A DNA stretch of 64,000 bases. Origin: Diploscapter coronatus. Lineage: Eukaryota > Nematoda > Chromadorea > Rhabditida > Rhabditidae. Position 1 is the first letter of the stretch; every line of letters begins with the position of its first letter. Positions 24,485-38,160 of this stretch are shown here, one piece after another. Location: contig OZ038422.1 in the NCBI GenBank assembly GCA_964036155.1, positions 6,967,201 through 7,031,200 on the forward strand, read 5' to 3'. Under the pieces are notes generated by a model. That model made no database searches and was not told the origin of the DNA. It saw nothing but the letters and a program-made list of their open reading frames with translations. Both the position numbers and the translations under genes were made by a program.

Positions 24485-27400
24485 AAATTATGTCGAACTA
24501 AATTTTTTAAATTTGGTCTAAATCATTCTCAGAATTATACAAATTTCATATTCAGTTCAAATATTGACAATGTTTAACACAGTTTGATATAGATTTTGAA
24601 CAAAATCCGTCAATTCTTCGGTAAACTCTTTAATATAACATTTTCATGATTTTTAGTCACTTCTTCGAACTCAAGAAAAGATATCAAGGTGTATTTTACT
24701 TCTAATACGATACAGAATAATTGCAATCTCTAGAAATGCGAATAAGGCCATTTGCAACGAGCCGACAAATTCAGTAGCCATAACTTTTTATTGCAGAAAA
24801 AAATCGTTTCTAATGGGAAAACTCGATAAATTGAGTGGAAATGACTAATCCTAATAATCTCTGCCTTTTCATAATTAAGTTCCGTTTTCTTGCCAGCTAT
24901 CTGAATCTAACCTATTTGCACATTTAATCGCGATATTTAATTTTTCTGCAGCTTTGTCTTTGCATTTATATGACGATGTCTGTGATGACCTTTGCTTTTT
25001 ATGTTTCCAGTTTTATTTCTAATTAAAAAATGCTCGAAGAATTCTCGAAATCTATTAATTTTGCACAACTTGAAAATTAAAAACGACTAAAAATGTCTTG
25101 AGAATGGTAAGAAAGGGTCCCTAATTTCAATTTCTGTTTTTTTTTCTGCAATCTGAGTCTAAAATCGGTGCCTTTCACGACTCGGAACGGGAACAGAATT
25201 GGTCTCTCGTTTATGCCTTGTTGTCGGCTCTCATTTTGTGTTCTTCAATCTCTCCGAGCAATCTACTTGGGATTTGTTTTATGACCGAACTCGGGGGTCG
25301 GAACTGGAAAAGCAAAATTCGCTGCCTTGTTTGGTATCTGGGCTTCGTAACATTAAAATTGAAAAGAACGTCGAAGACGAACAGATTGAAATTGGAAACG
25401 AAAGCCATTAGAAGAAGGGAATGGGAGATCGACGATGAGATAGATGCTGAGGGGTTGTTGGACGGGAGATGGACAAGTAGCCCAGTGGAGAATGAGGAGC
25501 ATCGCAACCCCCTTCTCTTTCTCTTTGCAGGAAATCCCTTTGATTTAACCGCCCATTCAACTTTCACCCATAAAAAAACACTAAATTGCCTATTTTGGGG
25601 ATGTTTGGACTATTTTAGGGGGCGACCGTGCAAGTTTTTCTGAAGAAGTGAGCATTTTGCATCAAGAATAGCAGCTTTTTGCAATATCTACAAACGCACA
25701 AAACGCACAAATTTTGCACATAAGTTTTTCAAAAATATCCTGGAGTCAGTTTTGTTCAAATTTCCATAAATGCGTTTCAACATGCGAGCGAATGCATGTA
25801 AACATAATTATTTGTGCAAATCCTGCTCTCCTTTCCAAAATTAGCATTTGCAAGTCCCCATTCTCATTCTCCATTTTCCATGTATCATTAGCATCTCCGG
25901 AGCAATTTTGCAGGAGCAGCTCGGCAGCGCTTGCTCTGGTTTCTTGAAGAATTTAGCTTGGCTTTCAACCTCTTAATATTTATGTTCTCTCAATTTTCCC
26001 TATTATCCTATCTTCTAAATCTTTTCGTCTCTTCATCTTCATTGTCCTTCAACACTTCTGTTTAGACCATAATTTATATGTCCTCCCAATAATGGAGTCA
26101 AATCCTCCACTTCTCCATTCTCTTCCCCGCTTCATTCATTTTTTCTTTTTATTGAGCGTCCGCCGAAATTCTCGTCAGGAATTATTTATTTCCAAAGTTT
26201 GTTATTTTTCAGTCAGGAGCATTCTTTCTTCCTGTAAAGTTGCACTCTTAGCTAATTCAATTATTCGCTTCCATAGCTCCGTATTTTTCTTCTTTTATTT
26301 GATGGTTTCCGTATTTGTTCGACATTTGTGGTTTTGCGCGCCGATTGTAGGATTATTCATCAAAGAAAAGACAATAAAGCAAAAGTGCGATTTGGTAAAA
26401 CTAAGAAAAAATACAATCTTTTTATTTCTAAAACGACTCGATTACTAAAATGACGAATTCAGTATAGTTTGATATTCATCGGAACTCATAATAATTATTT
26501 TTTTAATTATGCCTTAACTTTATAATTCAACTTGTGCAAAGCCAAACTCACGATACTTCTCAGAAATTACGATTGTTAGATATCAAAATACAACATTTTT
26601 TCGCTAGGTTTCATTTATACCTTCAAAATTTATGATCCTTCTATAAATCTTAAGATCATATTGTTTAGCAAATAAGATATGCATTAGTCTCCGGTAAGAG
26701 TTCGACCGGAGTTGAGTTCATGGCTCGGTGTACGATAATTCTATGTAATGGAAAAATGACTTTGGATAATAGTCCCAAAGTGCTAATTGTAATATCTCAA
26801 AGATTTTTTCCGTTGACATAACCCTACATCGAGTTATGAATTCACCTCCGGTCTGCCTCCATTCGAACATTGATACGCATATTCCAAAATTAGTAGGCTG
26901 AGATATCTCGGATTAGTCTCTTTCTAAAATGGACCCTTTTCTAAAATCTTATCCATTGATTAGATTATGTACAGAAAATAACAGTTTCAACAGTATGACT
27001 TTTTCAAACTTCAATAGCTTTTCGATTGGCATTTCTTCCTAATTTCTTTTACTTTCTCAGGCATCTACTTTGAACCTATAAAGTCTCATAATTTCACAAT
27101 CTTTATTATTGACCGTTTTGAGCCCCTCGCCACCTATTATGATGATCTCATTGGCGCAGTACGTTTGATGATCTCGGACAATGCGATCACAATCGCCGCA
27201 GAGAACGAGAAGTGGCAAACTTGTACGAGAAAGTTGCTGAGCAAGTTGGCCAATGGCTAGACAACTTAACAGCTCAACAGTCAGCATGTAGTGAGAAGTC
27301 AAGCAATACTTCTTCCTTCCCCTCTCTCAATAGACATCTCGTTCTCCCTGCTCCTCTCCTCATTCCTTCCTTTGTCTTTCCTCTTTCACCGACCGGACTA

Positions 27401-30400
27401 ACTTCTTTCCATTTCCCTTGAAGGCGGCACTGCACATTTTTGATGCATATCCTATCGCCTGCCACTCTGTCCCAGCACCTCTTCGCAAATGTTCTGCTAA
27501 CTGTTCATTCTCCTCGTCTGTCTTACATCTCTGCTCCTTTCATAACTTTCGTCCAGAATGATCTCCACATGGGAGATTCACTGCTCAATATCTCTAAATT
27601 CGAATTGCGTTGAAACGTATATTTCAAGCCATTTTCTATATCTTATGCAACATTCAGTTTTCATTGAGTTTTTATGGTTGGGGGTGTTTCACCATCTGAA
27701 AATGTCCCTCAACAGATAAATCTTAATTGCCGATTTTGCTCTAATGTTTGAGAATTTTGTACATTTTTGTTCAATTTCCTTTCAGCTTCCGCAACACAAC
27801 GCCCTAACTTATTTTCTTGCAAAATAGTCAAATTCCGAAAGTTCAACTTTAACCAGGAAATAGAAATCCACCTTACTGTAAAAAGTTTCTCTTTTACCTC
27901 TAATTGTTCTTTTTCAATCGACACCATTTATCGATGGTTACATCGCAATTTTGTTCAATTTTCGCATACCGTAACATGTGAAATAACTGGTTCGCAACCA
28001 GGTACAAACTAGAAACAAAGTTGTGCGCTCTAGTTGGTTCTATTTTATATGAATTATTCCATCCCTGGTGATTGGCTATCAAATTTATTCATTCTTTTGA
28101 ATGCGACGAGCAAACAAAGTCTCAGTCGTAAAATAAAACAATGCGCGATTCATCGGCATTTGCACGCATATATGCGTTTATCGTTCTTAAATGAGAGATA
28201 GGGAAACCTTCTTCTATAAAACTACAGTAACGAAATAGTGAAGACATTCAAGAGACAAAGACAGTCAAACTATACTCTAGCTCCTTGAAATTAGCATAAC
28301 CCATTGTTCGAGAGTGCACGTCCTCAATCCCAATTCTATCGCTTGATCTCTGTCCATCTCATTTCCTCTCCTTGTTTCCCTCCGGTGCATCTCCACCACT
28401 TTTAGCCAGCCCGTCTGCCTTGTTGTCTCCTTTGTCTGCGTCCCTCGGCCGTTCGTTTCGGTTCATAACCTCTACACCTTTTTCTTTGCTCGACAACCAG
28501 CCGCGCGTCGTATTCCAGTATTCCATTCTAGCCGTCATAGATACCATTTTCTTTTTCCTATTCTGCTTTCCGGTTCTTTTTTCGTGTTTCGTCTCTTGAG
28601 TCTTGAACCATTGAAGTTGTTGCGCCAAGGAGGAATGCGTGCAATGGGAGAGAACAATGCAAATGTCAACGAGTTGAAAGAGAAGAACGAATGAGACTAA
28701 TGATGAAAACAGGTGAAATATTCGATGCTATTCCAACTGATCTCTGAAGATTCGATGGTTTTCGATCTGCATCGAGAAATTTAGGAATGCTTGCGCAAGC
28801 ACCTAGAGAGGTATTTGATCAGCCGAATACCATGCACAGAGAAGACTGCGCGATAAATAAGGGAATTCATCCATGCTGTGATGACCGAAGCCCAGTCCAG
28901 CATGGATACGCAAGCTAGTCTCTTTCCCTGTCAGTCTTCTCCGTAAGATCTCACACACCATTCCACACCCATTTCTGTCCTGAGCGGATGAGTCGCCGCT
29001 GCACCCTCCGTGGGAATGCCTTTTATCGTTCAACACTTTCTTATCGTCTTCCTTCGCGTTTGCAGTCTCTCACGTGACTGATCTCGATAGAGAATCCAAA
29101 ATTAACGACTGTAGAATTATTCACCAGAAATCTTTCAAGAAACTCCACTTGGGGATTAGATCTAAATGTCTCCATTTTCTGCTTGCATTTTATCGCGACT
29201 TTGGTTAGTTTTACAGTGGTTGCATCATCATGTGCAATATGTTTTTGAAGGCATACGCGCGCGCGAAAAAATCTGATGCCAAAATATTTTCTCTGAATAA
29301 GTTGTGAATTGAATCATTCTAGTTTTCATCATACAAATCGAATCTATTTTGTGAGAAGTGGGATGAAAAATCGAGCAGATGATGGCAATATTCATGTGAA
29401 GCTGCAATTCATGAGGCACAGGGATGAGCAAAAATGAATTTTGAAATTGTATGAAAACGAAACTCTAATTTTCGTCCACCCTTGAATAAGAAATAAACTT
29501 TATATATTTTTCTTCAAATTTGAATGTGGGTTGTCTAGTTTGATGGAGAAATAAGAAATACACATTTAAGATTTCGAAAGACATAGCCAAAATCTCATTT
29601 TTACATCAAGAATCAATCAAATAGCTAGCAGCTTTTTCATTGCTCCCTCAAAGTATCTTTAAAAAACATAAAACAAAGCAGAATAGGATATGTGTCGATA
29701 CCACTACCGATCTTCACAGATTCTTTGAATAAGAATCAAAATATTCTTTCGGAAACCTTTCTAATAGAACTTTGACTGTTTTCCTTAATTTTTCAATATA
29801 AAAGTCGTCTTCGTAATGCTAATTCTCATTTACATTATAAGCTTCTTCAATGATAGATTTTCTTTGCAACTGCTTGGAAGTATCGATGAACAGGCCAAAA
29901 TATTCCCGGATTTTAGGGTAGGAATAATATTTTTCAATGCTATTCTTCTTTGTGCTGGGAAATACCTTTCATGGAAAACTGAAAAATCTGTTAACGTCAT
30001 CAGCAAACCAAACAAAGTTAGCTATTTTATCTCATCGCTAGACTTGCTGGATCTCGAATAGTTATTTGTTAGCACAGATGGACGATTGTCGCGTTCTTCA
30101 GCTCAAAAGGGCCTAATTTGATCTGATCACATCTAGCGCGTATTCTAAGCAGAACTGGACGAGATTGTGAGCACTAGAGATTCACTTTCTCTGTCCCGCA
30201 CGCTCTTTTCATTATTTCTTTTTCCTCGCTTCTCTAAATTTCGATCGTAGCGAAGACGAAACGAAATGCAGATGAGCGAGAAAAAGAGGGAATGGAAAAT
30301 GCGTGTGATCAGAGAAAACGAGGAACTACTATTCGAAAATTCGTTCAGTCCTGATTTTCAGCTCGTATTGCATGATATTCCTTCGGAATCTTCCTCAGCA

Positions 30401-32492
30401 TCACCCCGAACCTGATTGTGGCTCTATTTGTCGATCTTCTTGTATCTCATCGTCTCCTCGTATATTGTCTCTTCCTCATCTTCTTGCCTTGTCATGTTTG
30501 ATCAGATGGGTCAATGTCTCCGTCTATCTTTGTCTGTGACTCTGCTGCTTCACACCTCTGCGTCTCTGACCGCTCTCTCAATTGGTTTGTCTTGCATCTC
30601 TGATCTCCTAAATCAGCAATCAGCCCTTGTGCAGTTACATCTTCACCCTTGGCTTTGCTCAGTTTGCCTAGCATATCATCTCTTTATCTCCCTTCTTTTC
30701 GTGTTTTGCTCAAATCACTTATTGTTTTCCATTCTTCGTAGCTCACCCATTGATTTGCAAATCTACTGTACATAAGTAAACAAACAGACCTATAATACGA
30801 TTTTTAATCCGTGGTTCATCTAAACAAACTAAAAATTTTCATATAAATGGGTAGCCGTCTGCATTTTGATTTTCTCATCTCTTTCTGATTCAATTTCTGG
30901 CATTTTCTGATTACCACATTCATTGCTTGTCTCAGAATCACCGCTAATTTTGTATTCTTCTTGATTTTCTTTGGTTATGAACAATTAACATATTTACACA
31001 GTCAATAAGCTCTGCTTTCTTGTAGTAGCGGGATGTTACAATCCAATGCTGATGATTAAATTATTCTTTCAAATCTACTTGGAACTGCGAAAATACTTTT
31101 AAAAGATACTAAATTTTCGGGAATTGCTCAATTTTCGACCCTTTGATATTATTAAAAATTCATTATTAAAATGTTTCAGCATAATCTTTAGCGTTTTTTT
31201 CCAGATACCGATGAAGCCATAACTTTGCTAAATGTGTCAAAGAGCATGGGAGAAATCCTACAATTGCTGTTGACAATCAATTTATATGTGTCTTGAGATC
31301 CAAATACCATTTTCGTGGATTAAGTAGATTATGACAACCTCTATCATCGAACGAACTGGCTGATTCTTTCTTTCTAATCCTATTTATTCAAGATTAATAA
31401 GCAGTTATTAATTTGCTCTATTTGTTAATCGCGTTGCGTCATAATTATTCTTTAGTTTTTCGATTCATTCCTATGTTTCGCTAAATTCGCTGTAATATGC
31501 TAGAATTTCGTTACGTGCAATTTATCGCTTTAACTTTCGTGTTTAGTTTTATTTTTCCTCGAAATTTATCTGATTTAGTTAAACTCGACATATTCGTATA
31601 GTGCTATTCGGATTCGGTTATTGACTCTTGACTAGTGCTGGATTGTTCTATATCCCATTCTCTATGCTTCATCCCATTCCATGGAAAGTCATGATGAGGG
31701 AGTCATAAGGATGAACAGCTCAGCCTAGAGGAGGGTGTCAATTTGCTCGTTCCTCACAACTCGATTGTTTGCGTTAGGTGCTCATCGTTTGTCGAGTCTG
31801 CGAATCCGTGCACATTGCTGTAATGTTCTTTGTCTGGCTGACTGCGAACTCGAAATGATGAAATCGCGCAGAAAAACACGCAGCCGAGTGACTGGTTGTG
31901 GCCGGCCAAACTGGCACATAAATCCTCGCATCGCAAACCAGCCTTCCCTCCTCAAGCACAGACGTGAATGATGGCCGAGCACAACTGCCTATCTGCCAAG
32001 GCTTATCTAACTATATTCAATCAGACAAACGCACAAACAGATCGAGCCGATAGATAAGCAATATAGCTCAATGGAGAGAAGTTGAACCAAAAACAAGGCA
32101 GGTGTTAGTGCAGCGATGTTTTTTTTTCTCTCCAATTCCTTTCTTTTCCTCCACCAATATTCCCTTTGCTAATACCCGAACGTCCTTTGCCTTGTGCCTT
32201 GCAAGTGAGACATAATCCGCCTAAATTTATTGGTCAATTTTGATTCTCTTCTTTGGAAGAAGAGGTTTACAATGTCTTTCTTTGTGGTTCTCCTGCAGTT
32301 TTGCAGTCTTTGATCCTCTCCCCATAGTGCATCCTATTCTGTGTCAATTCAGTCTGCGAATTGTTACCCTTCAACATCCTCTGGTTCTCTGGGTTCACTT
32401 CGATCGCTGCAAAACTTCTTCGCATTCGTTCCTAATTGCACCCGTAAAAAATAGCGAATATACGGCGGGGACAGAGGACAGTTGCATTACAG
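24485..32492. other. Long gene-poor stretch, CT-rich on the plus strand
   Basis: No complete gene is supported. Open frames such as 25218-25643 arise in stop-poor CT- or GA-rich sequence and overlap equally long frames on the other strand. Islands of more balanced composition near 25.4, 28.75-29.05 and 31.75-31.98 kb may hold isolated exons or conserved non-coding elements. Confidence 0.4.
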
Positions 32493-32567
32493 GATCACGG
32501 CGGATCAGAAGGTCGAGTTCGGGGAATTAGTGCTGAATGCAGTTGAGGGAGATGAAACATTTGCATG
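32493..32567 (+). CDS. Isolated candidate exon, 75 bases
   Basis: An acceptor (GCATTACAG) and a donor (TG then GTATTT) bracket a phase-preserving 75-base segment reading ITADQKVEFGEL, then VLNAVEGDETFAW. The composition is protein-like and unlike the surrounding sequence, and the frame stays open about 14 codons upstream and 15 downstream. I recognise no family. Any partner exons would be far away, possibly in the gene ending at 60643. It may be coincidental. Confidence 0.3.
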
Positions 32568-35500
32568 GTATTTTGAAGAAAAATCGAAACAAAATGTAAA
32601 ATGATGCACTCGTAAATTGATCGTTTCGAACTTTTTTCACTTCAACTTCAAAATAGTGATGCTATTTTTGTTTCTCTTCGGATTACCGTATTCGCGCAAT
32701 GACTGTAGAAGCGCTTTGTGAAAGAAAGAAAGAATTGAACAACGAAGCGATTAGCCGTGCAAAATGCGCATCAATTGCGCATCATGTCCGCGCAAAAGCT
32801 GCCATTTTACAAATGACTTCTCTTTTTATTATTTTCATTTCTTTTCGTATAGTTTTCGACTTTGAAATGGTGTTGCATACGTTTATTTTAAGAAATGAGA
32901 AATAGTGTTTATTGCAGATAGTTGTTGAATTCTCAAGTTCGACTTCCAAAAATGTTGCGGTTTGAAGTTAAAAAACTGCATAGCTCAGTATAAATTTATT
33001 ACTCTAGCGCATTGCGTTAATTGTGACTTCATACTTTTCTGGTTTTATTGAATGATTAATTACAAATGAATGAGTACTTTTCGAGAACTCAAGAAACTTC
33101 TTCATCACTGATTATATGACAGTTTTGGTCAATAGTAACCACGCAACCAAACTATTTACTGAATTATCGAAATCGTCTAGCCATATAAAAAGTTTCCGCA
33201 CCTTCATAACGCCATTGAGATTCGTTCTTTTCCAATCTCTACCCAAAGTAGAATACTCTCTCACAAATTACAAAAAAGCCATGCTCCATCTCGTAGAATA
33301 TCAGTCATGTTTGCATACATTTACAGCAAGAAGGCAGTCCATCTGCCATGTTCCTATTCCAAGTAAACCATATCTTCTCTGCTTCTGTTTGTTGGTAGAC
33401 TCTTTGATATTTCATGCACAGGTGTGTATGTGTGCGAGTGACCGTTCTTGTCCTTCTCCAATTACTTTGATGTCCTTCTTTTCTGTATTTTGGCCTTGTA
33501 AGTGTAAGAGAAGATGTCGTCACTCCTGACCTGCCCTGGCCATTAACAGTTCACCTTAGTCCACCTCATTCGGCTGTCTATTTCCTCTTTTACGGCTGTG
33601 TTTTGTGAGTCTTCCTAATCTCATATTGGGTGATCTTTTGTTCGACTCGTTCCTGTATTTCTACCTTTCGACAGATCGACAGAATGCAGAATGTGAGAAG
33701 ACAAAGAGAGTGCAGTGCTATTCTCTTCTGGCTGTGTTATTTGCCCATCGGAGGGGATTAATTACGGTCTACGTATGGATTGTTGGGTTGTGAAGAGAAT
33801 GGGTTGGTGGACTGGGCTATGCTGCACTGCCTCGATGAGAATGACTGCACTACGTTCGATCGGCCCGAGCCGCAACCCCATTTCCAATTCCATCCATTCG
33901 ATTCAACCACGATTTCTCTCCATTTTCTGCCCACTTTCAGGGTCGACACTTTCTTACTCTTCCATTTTTCTACTCACTCTACTCATTTTCTCTTTAGAGT
34001 TTGATTTTTCTAGAAATAAAATCGCAAATTTATTATTTTGGCTTCTTTGTTGACACTAACGTTCCGCATAAATCTCCAAATTTGACGAATCAAGATTATG
34101 CTTTGCGTTTTCATTTTTGAGAGCAAAGCAGAAGAATCTTTTAGTTACTGAAAAATGACTAAAATCTGCAATTTATTATTTTTCACTCGAGAAATGCCCT
34201 ATTTTCAGGATTCAATAAGACGCTGCATTTCAAGAAAATAATTGCTCAAAAGCATTTTGATTTTTTGCTTATTGTCTATGGTTTTTGTCTCGTGTATTTT
34301 GCCTACAATTTGGCTTCTGAAAACCGAGACGTGCTCAAATTCCGACAAAATTTTTATCCAAGATCACTAAATTTCTTGAATTTTTGTATTTGGTTGGAAT
34401 TTTAATGTAACTTTTTCCCTAGACATTGGTTCGTGTGAAAAGTTATCGAAACATGTCTATAAAGAGTTTAGAATTTTACTCATTGCGTTTCAACAGAAAA
34501 GTTCGCTATTAATTCAGATAACTTACTGTAGCTATTGAATATAATATGCGTTTTTATAATGTAAGATTTCTTATACCTAGAATATCTCTAGCGACAAAGC
34601 GAGAATAAAAACCAAGTAATAAGAAGGAAACCCACTCATATTCTCCAAATGAACGTAGACGCGTTTTTGCACGAGCTGCATAACTTGCAAGAAATATCTT
34701 TCTCTCTATTTGTGTCTGTAATCCGTGGTCTCTTGATTTCTGCGATTGTATTCATTTCCTTACAACTTTAATCCCTTTATAATGGTGTACAATAGTTTGA
34801 GATAATGTAGGTAAAAGAGTCAAATATCTTTCATTAATCTAAATTTTTCGCTCCACAATATCAATATAACATCGAAAATTATTTACATGTGTATTCTCCA
34901 GTTTTTCTCATTGTCATTGCTCATTTTGCATTAGGAAGAGGGATTAGTGACGTGCGTGTGTTGGTGACTTTCTTAGTAAAAAATGAATACTGAATGGAGC
35001 TGGGCCGATGGCAGCAATGGCTGAATGCGATATAGCCACAGACAGCTACATCAGCATGTGTTATGCAGTTTGTAGTCCAAGTTGCGGTTGACTGCTCACC
35101 CTTTCAGCCGGATCCGGTCATCCCTCTATTCATTCGGTTCTTGCAGTTCCTTTCATCTGTTTATCTTTGCTGCTTCAATTCATATGCATTCATTTCCGCG
35201 TTTTCACAGTTTTTATTGCCACTTCCTGCTGCCCTTCCCACAAATGTTTCCTAAGCAACCCGCGAGTGCCCAGGACCAGGCCAGAGTGAACAAAGCTCGC
35301 AGAGGCAGACTCGACGGGATTCGTTCCGTGTCAACGCGAAAATTCAATGCTTTTCAACAGTTTTTTTTCGGAGCCTGGCGAAGGAGACAGAATGACAAAG
35401 CCGCACACATTCATGAACACTTTACATTTTTTCTTGCTTATTTGACGGAAATTGAAAGTCTCTAAAATCAGTCGAGACAGTTATTTTTAGCGACTTTAAT

Positions 35501-38069
35501 TGCTAAAGCAGCGGTAAATATGAATCTGAGATATGTTGGGTATATTTTTGGTGCCTTCTTCTCTGTGCAGATTCGTTTTCTTTGCTTCAGAGATTCAAAA
35601 GATCAATTGGGAGAAGAATGTGGGCAATTTTGCATGCAGAGCATATAAAACATGAACTTCCTTTGCTAAGAAAAAGTTGTAGAAGAAAAAAGGTTGAGCA
35701 GAGGCAATTCAGCATTTGCCTGGTTCATTCAGCTGCAATTCTGTGTTATTCGCGTTTCATATTCATCCTTTTTGCAAGTTCTTTCGGACTTCCCTCTCTG
35801 TGTGGCGTAATTAATTTCGAAGAAAGGTGGATCGCCTTTTCGCATTAAATGGCCGGATAATTGGCTTGCGATTTTGCATAGCTAGATGACTGATACTTGG
35901 GTGTTTGGGTGGTTCTGCTCTACTTTACAGAAATTATGCCTTTTCGCAGAGGAAAACGCTGCAAATGGCGAATGCTTGCAGTTCCCTTTTGTGCGTCAGC
36001 AGTCCTAAATTCAAACATTAGATAGTTTCGTAAAGCCGTTCATTAACTGCCCTTCATCTTTACCCTCAAAGATACGGCATAATTGCTATTTTACAGAATG
36101 TTATTTGTTGAAAAGATTACTTGCCTAATAAGATCCCTAAAATGCCACCAGAATTCAGAGCTCTAATCAATTTTAAAGGATAGATCTGCTTTCAAATCTG
36201 AAGCATAGAATCTATTATTTTATAAAAATAAAAAAAAAAAAAAAAGCTTTTGAATTGAAATTTTAATCCTTCCAATAATCTTTTATCATTAATTTCTATA
36301 GAATTCAACGTTAAATTGACACCTTCAATCCATTCTCACCTTGCCCCGAATTGTATTGTCTTCAATGCAGGCATACTGTGGATGTTTTCTTTCCTTCTTC
36401 CTTTGTTTCACTCTTTTCCACTCCTACTTTTCTACAATCTCTGTTCCGTCTACCATTTCATCAGGCAAACACTCTCAGATCTGTTTTCTCGATTTCGCGA
36501 CTCTTCTGTATTCCAACATCCTGGCAAAAGTCGGCTAAAATTTCACTTTATTCCCGACATCCGGTCCCTTCTTTTCCTATGTTTCCCTCATCGATACACT
36601 CTTCTCATCCACACCAGTCTGCCAGACTCGGTATCACTTTACAAACATTTTCATTTCCTGTGTGCGTACCTTAAAAATTCGACTATTTTTTCCGTTTTGA
36701 AGTGAAATACTAGCTCCCAATTTGCACGTATCGAAATTCGAAATATCGCATCACAGATCTTTGCTCGTTTCTGGTAAATATATTCTGCCCAAAATAGTCA
36801 TTCTAGTGCTTCATCTGCATAACTTCTGCCTGACTATTTCCTTCCTTCTTCTCGTAGTAATCCATCTGTTTATTGTCTACAAAAAAATATGGGTGTTCTA
36901 CTATCTTGCCCTACTCTATTAACGTACGATTATCAGATTCTTAATCCATGACCCGTTAAATCTCCACGATATCCGGTATTCACAGAAATTGTCCAGAATA
37001 ACGCATAGACATTGAGAGAGTGGGGATTATCGTAGGATTTTTGTTTCTCAAAGGATAAACTATTCGAGAAAATGTGGCTGAATAATCGGAATATTCCACA
37101 AGAACCAAGGAGATTCTGTGAAAATGTTAATCGCCTATAACGTTAAGGCGGACCAGATTGGGATGAAGATTTATTTGGAATAAATGAAGGAAAGGATTAG
37201 GAGTGGTAATGCCGTGTATTTTATGACCGTATTGTGTACTTCCTGTGCAAAGAAATGGGAGGAAAAAGGAAAGAGCGACCTTCTCGAGATTATAACACCT
37301 CTGTGAGCCCTTGTAACGGAAGGAGGGGGCTCATTGTTATTCCCGACAACAAAGAAGGGAAACTGGGAATGAGAGGTTGTTTGGTGCAAGCACCTCTCCA
37401 ATAGGGCAAACGCAGAGGGAAGAAATTGGAGGATGTAACAGGACTCTTGGTCCTTTGTCCCTTCTCGCCCTTGGTCGAATAAGCTTTGCTATGGATGGGA
37501 ATAAAACACAGCAAGAAAGCAAAAAAGTAACGCTTTGAAAATAGCGCTGTTTGGGTAGAGAGCGCAGGTGCATTTTTGAAATGCAAGGAGGTGGTGGAAA
37601 ACGTCACTTTTCTGAAGGTATTTCTCTTCAGCATCTGGATCAGTTCAAATCTTTGAAATTGGATTATCCTACGGAAAGTTATGAGCTCCCGAAATGGGCG
37701 CACCGTGTCCCGAATAAAACCCGATCGAGTTTTATGCCCGAAAAAAGCCGATCGGATCTTTCTATCCCACCTTCGCGCTTCTTTCGCATTCTATGTTCCC
37801 TATGCTATCCTGTCGTTTTCTGCCTCTCTCCCTTATATCATGTAGGGTTTCAATGCCCGATCGGGTCTCAGATTTGCGACCCTGCTTCTCCTCATTCCTT
37901 TCCAAATCCATCGTCGAGCGGGAGGGGAAAGCTGAGCAGAGAAGAGGAGAGCAAAATAGCGTAGGAAAGAAGAGAGCGAAAATAAAGGCTTTTTGCCTTA
38001 CTTATCATATTTTATCATTTTTATCTTTTTCCATTTGAATATGCTAACCGAAAATAAGAGTAATAACTC
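32568..38069. other. Gene-poor stretch
   Basis: No supported gene. A GC-rich patch at about 35265-35345 stands out but lacks convincing splice boundaries. A 16-base A run is at 36230-36245. The frames at 36.3-36.7 and 37.3-37.9 kb occur on both strands and look spurious. Confidence 0.4.
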
Positions 38070-38160
38070 GATATAGGTGGTTTAGCGGTAGAGCGCATTT
38101 ACACCTCACAAAGTGAAGATATAACAGTGAAATTTTGGAATGGTCCGAAACCGTACTGGC
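38070..38160 (+). pseudogene. Degenerate tRNA-like element with box A and box B
   Basis: TGGTTTAGCGGTAGAGCGC near 38078 matches a tRNA D-arm and internal promoter box A. GGTCCGAAACC at 38142-38152 is one base from the box B consensus GGTTCGAAACC. Between them, CACCTCACA resembles a Val(CAC) anticodon loop. Spacing is too long for an intact tRNA and no acceptor stem is evident, so it is a decayed tRNA or tRNA-derived SINE head. Confidence 0.35.

Noticed and set aside
25211..25643. Overlapping 118- and 141-codon frames on opposite strands
   Set aside because: Mutually exclusive readings with no family resemblance. One may contain an exon, but nothing favours it.
27140..27262. Phrase LMISDNA resembling a retroelement integrase core
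   Set aside because: Only a short coincidence; no second or third catalytic motif, no long terminal repeats, and a stop soon after.
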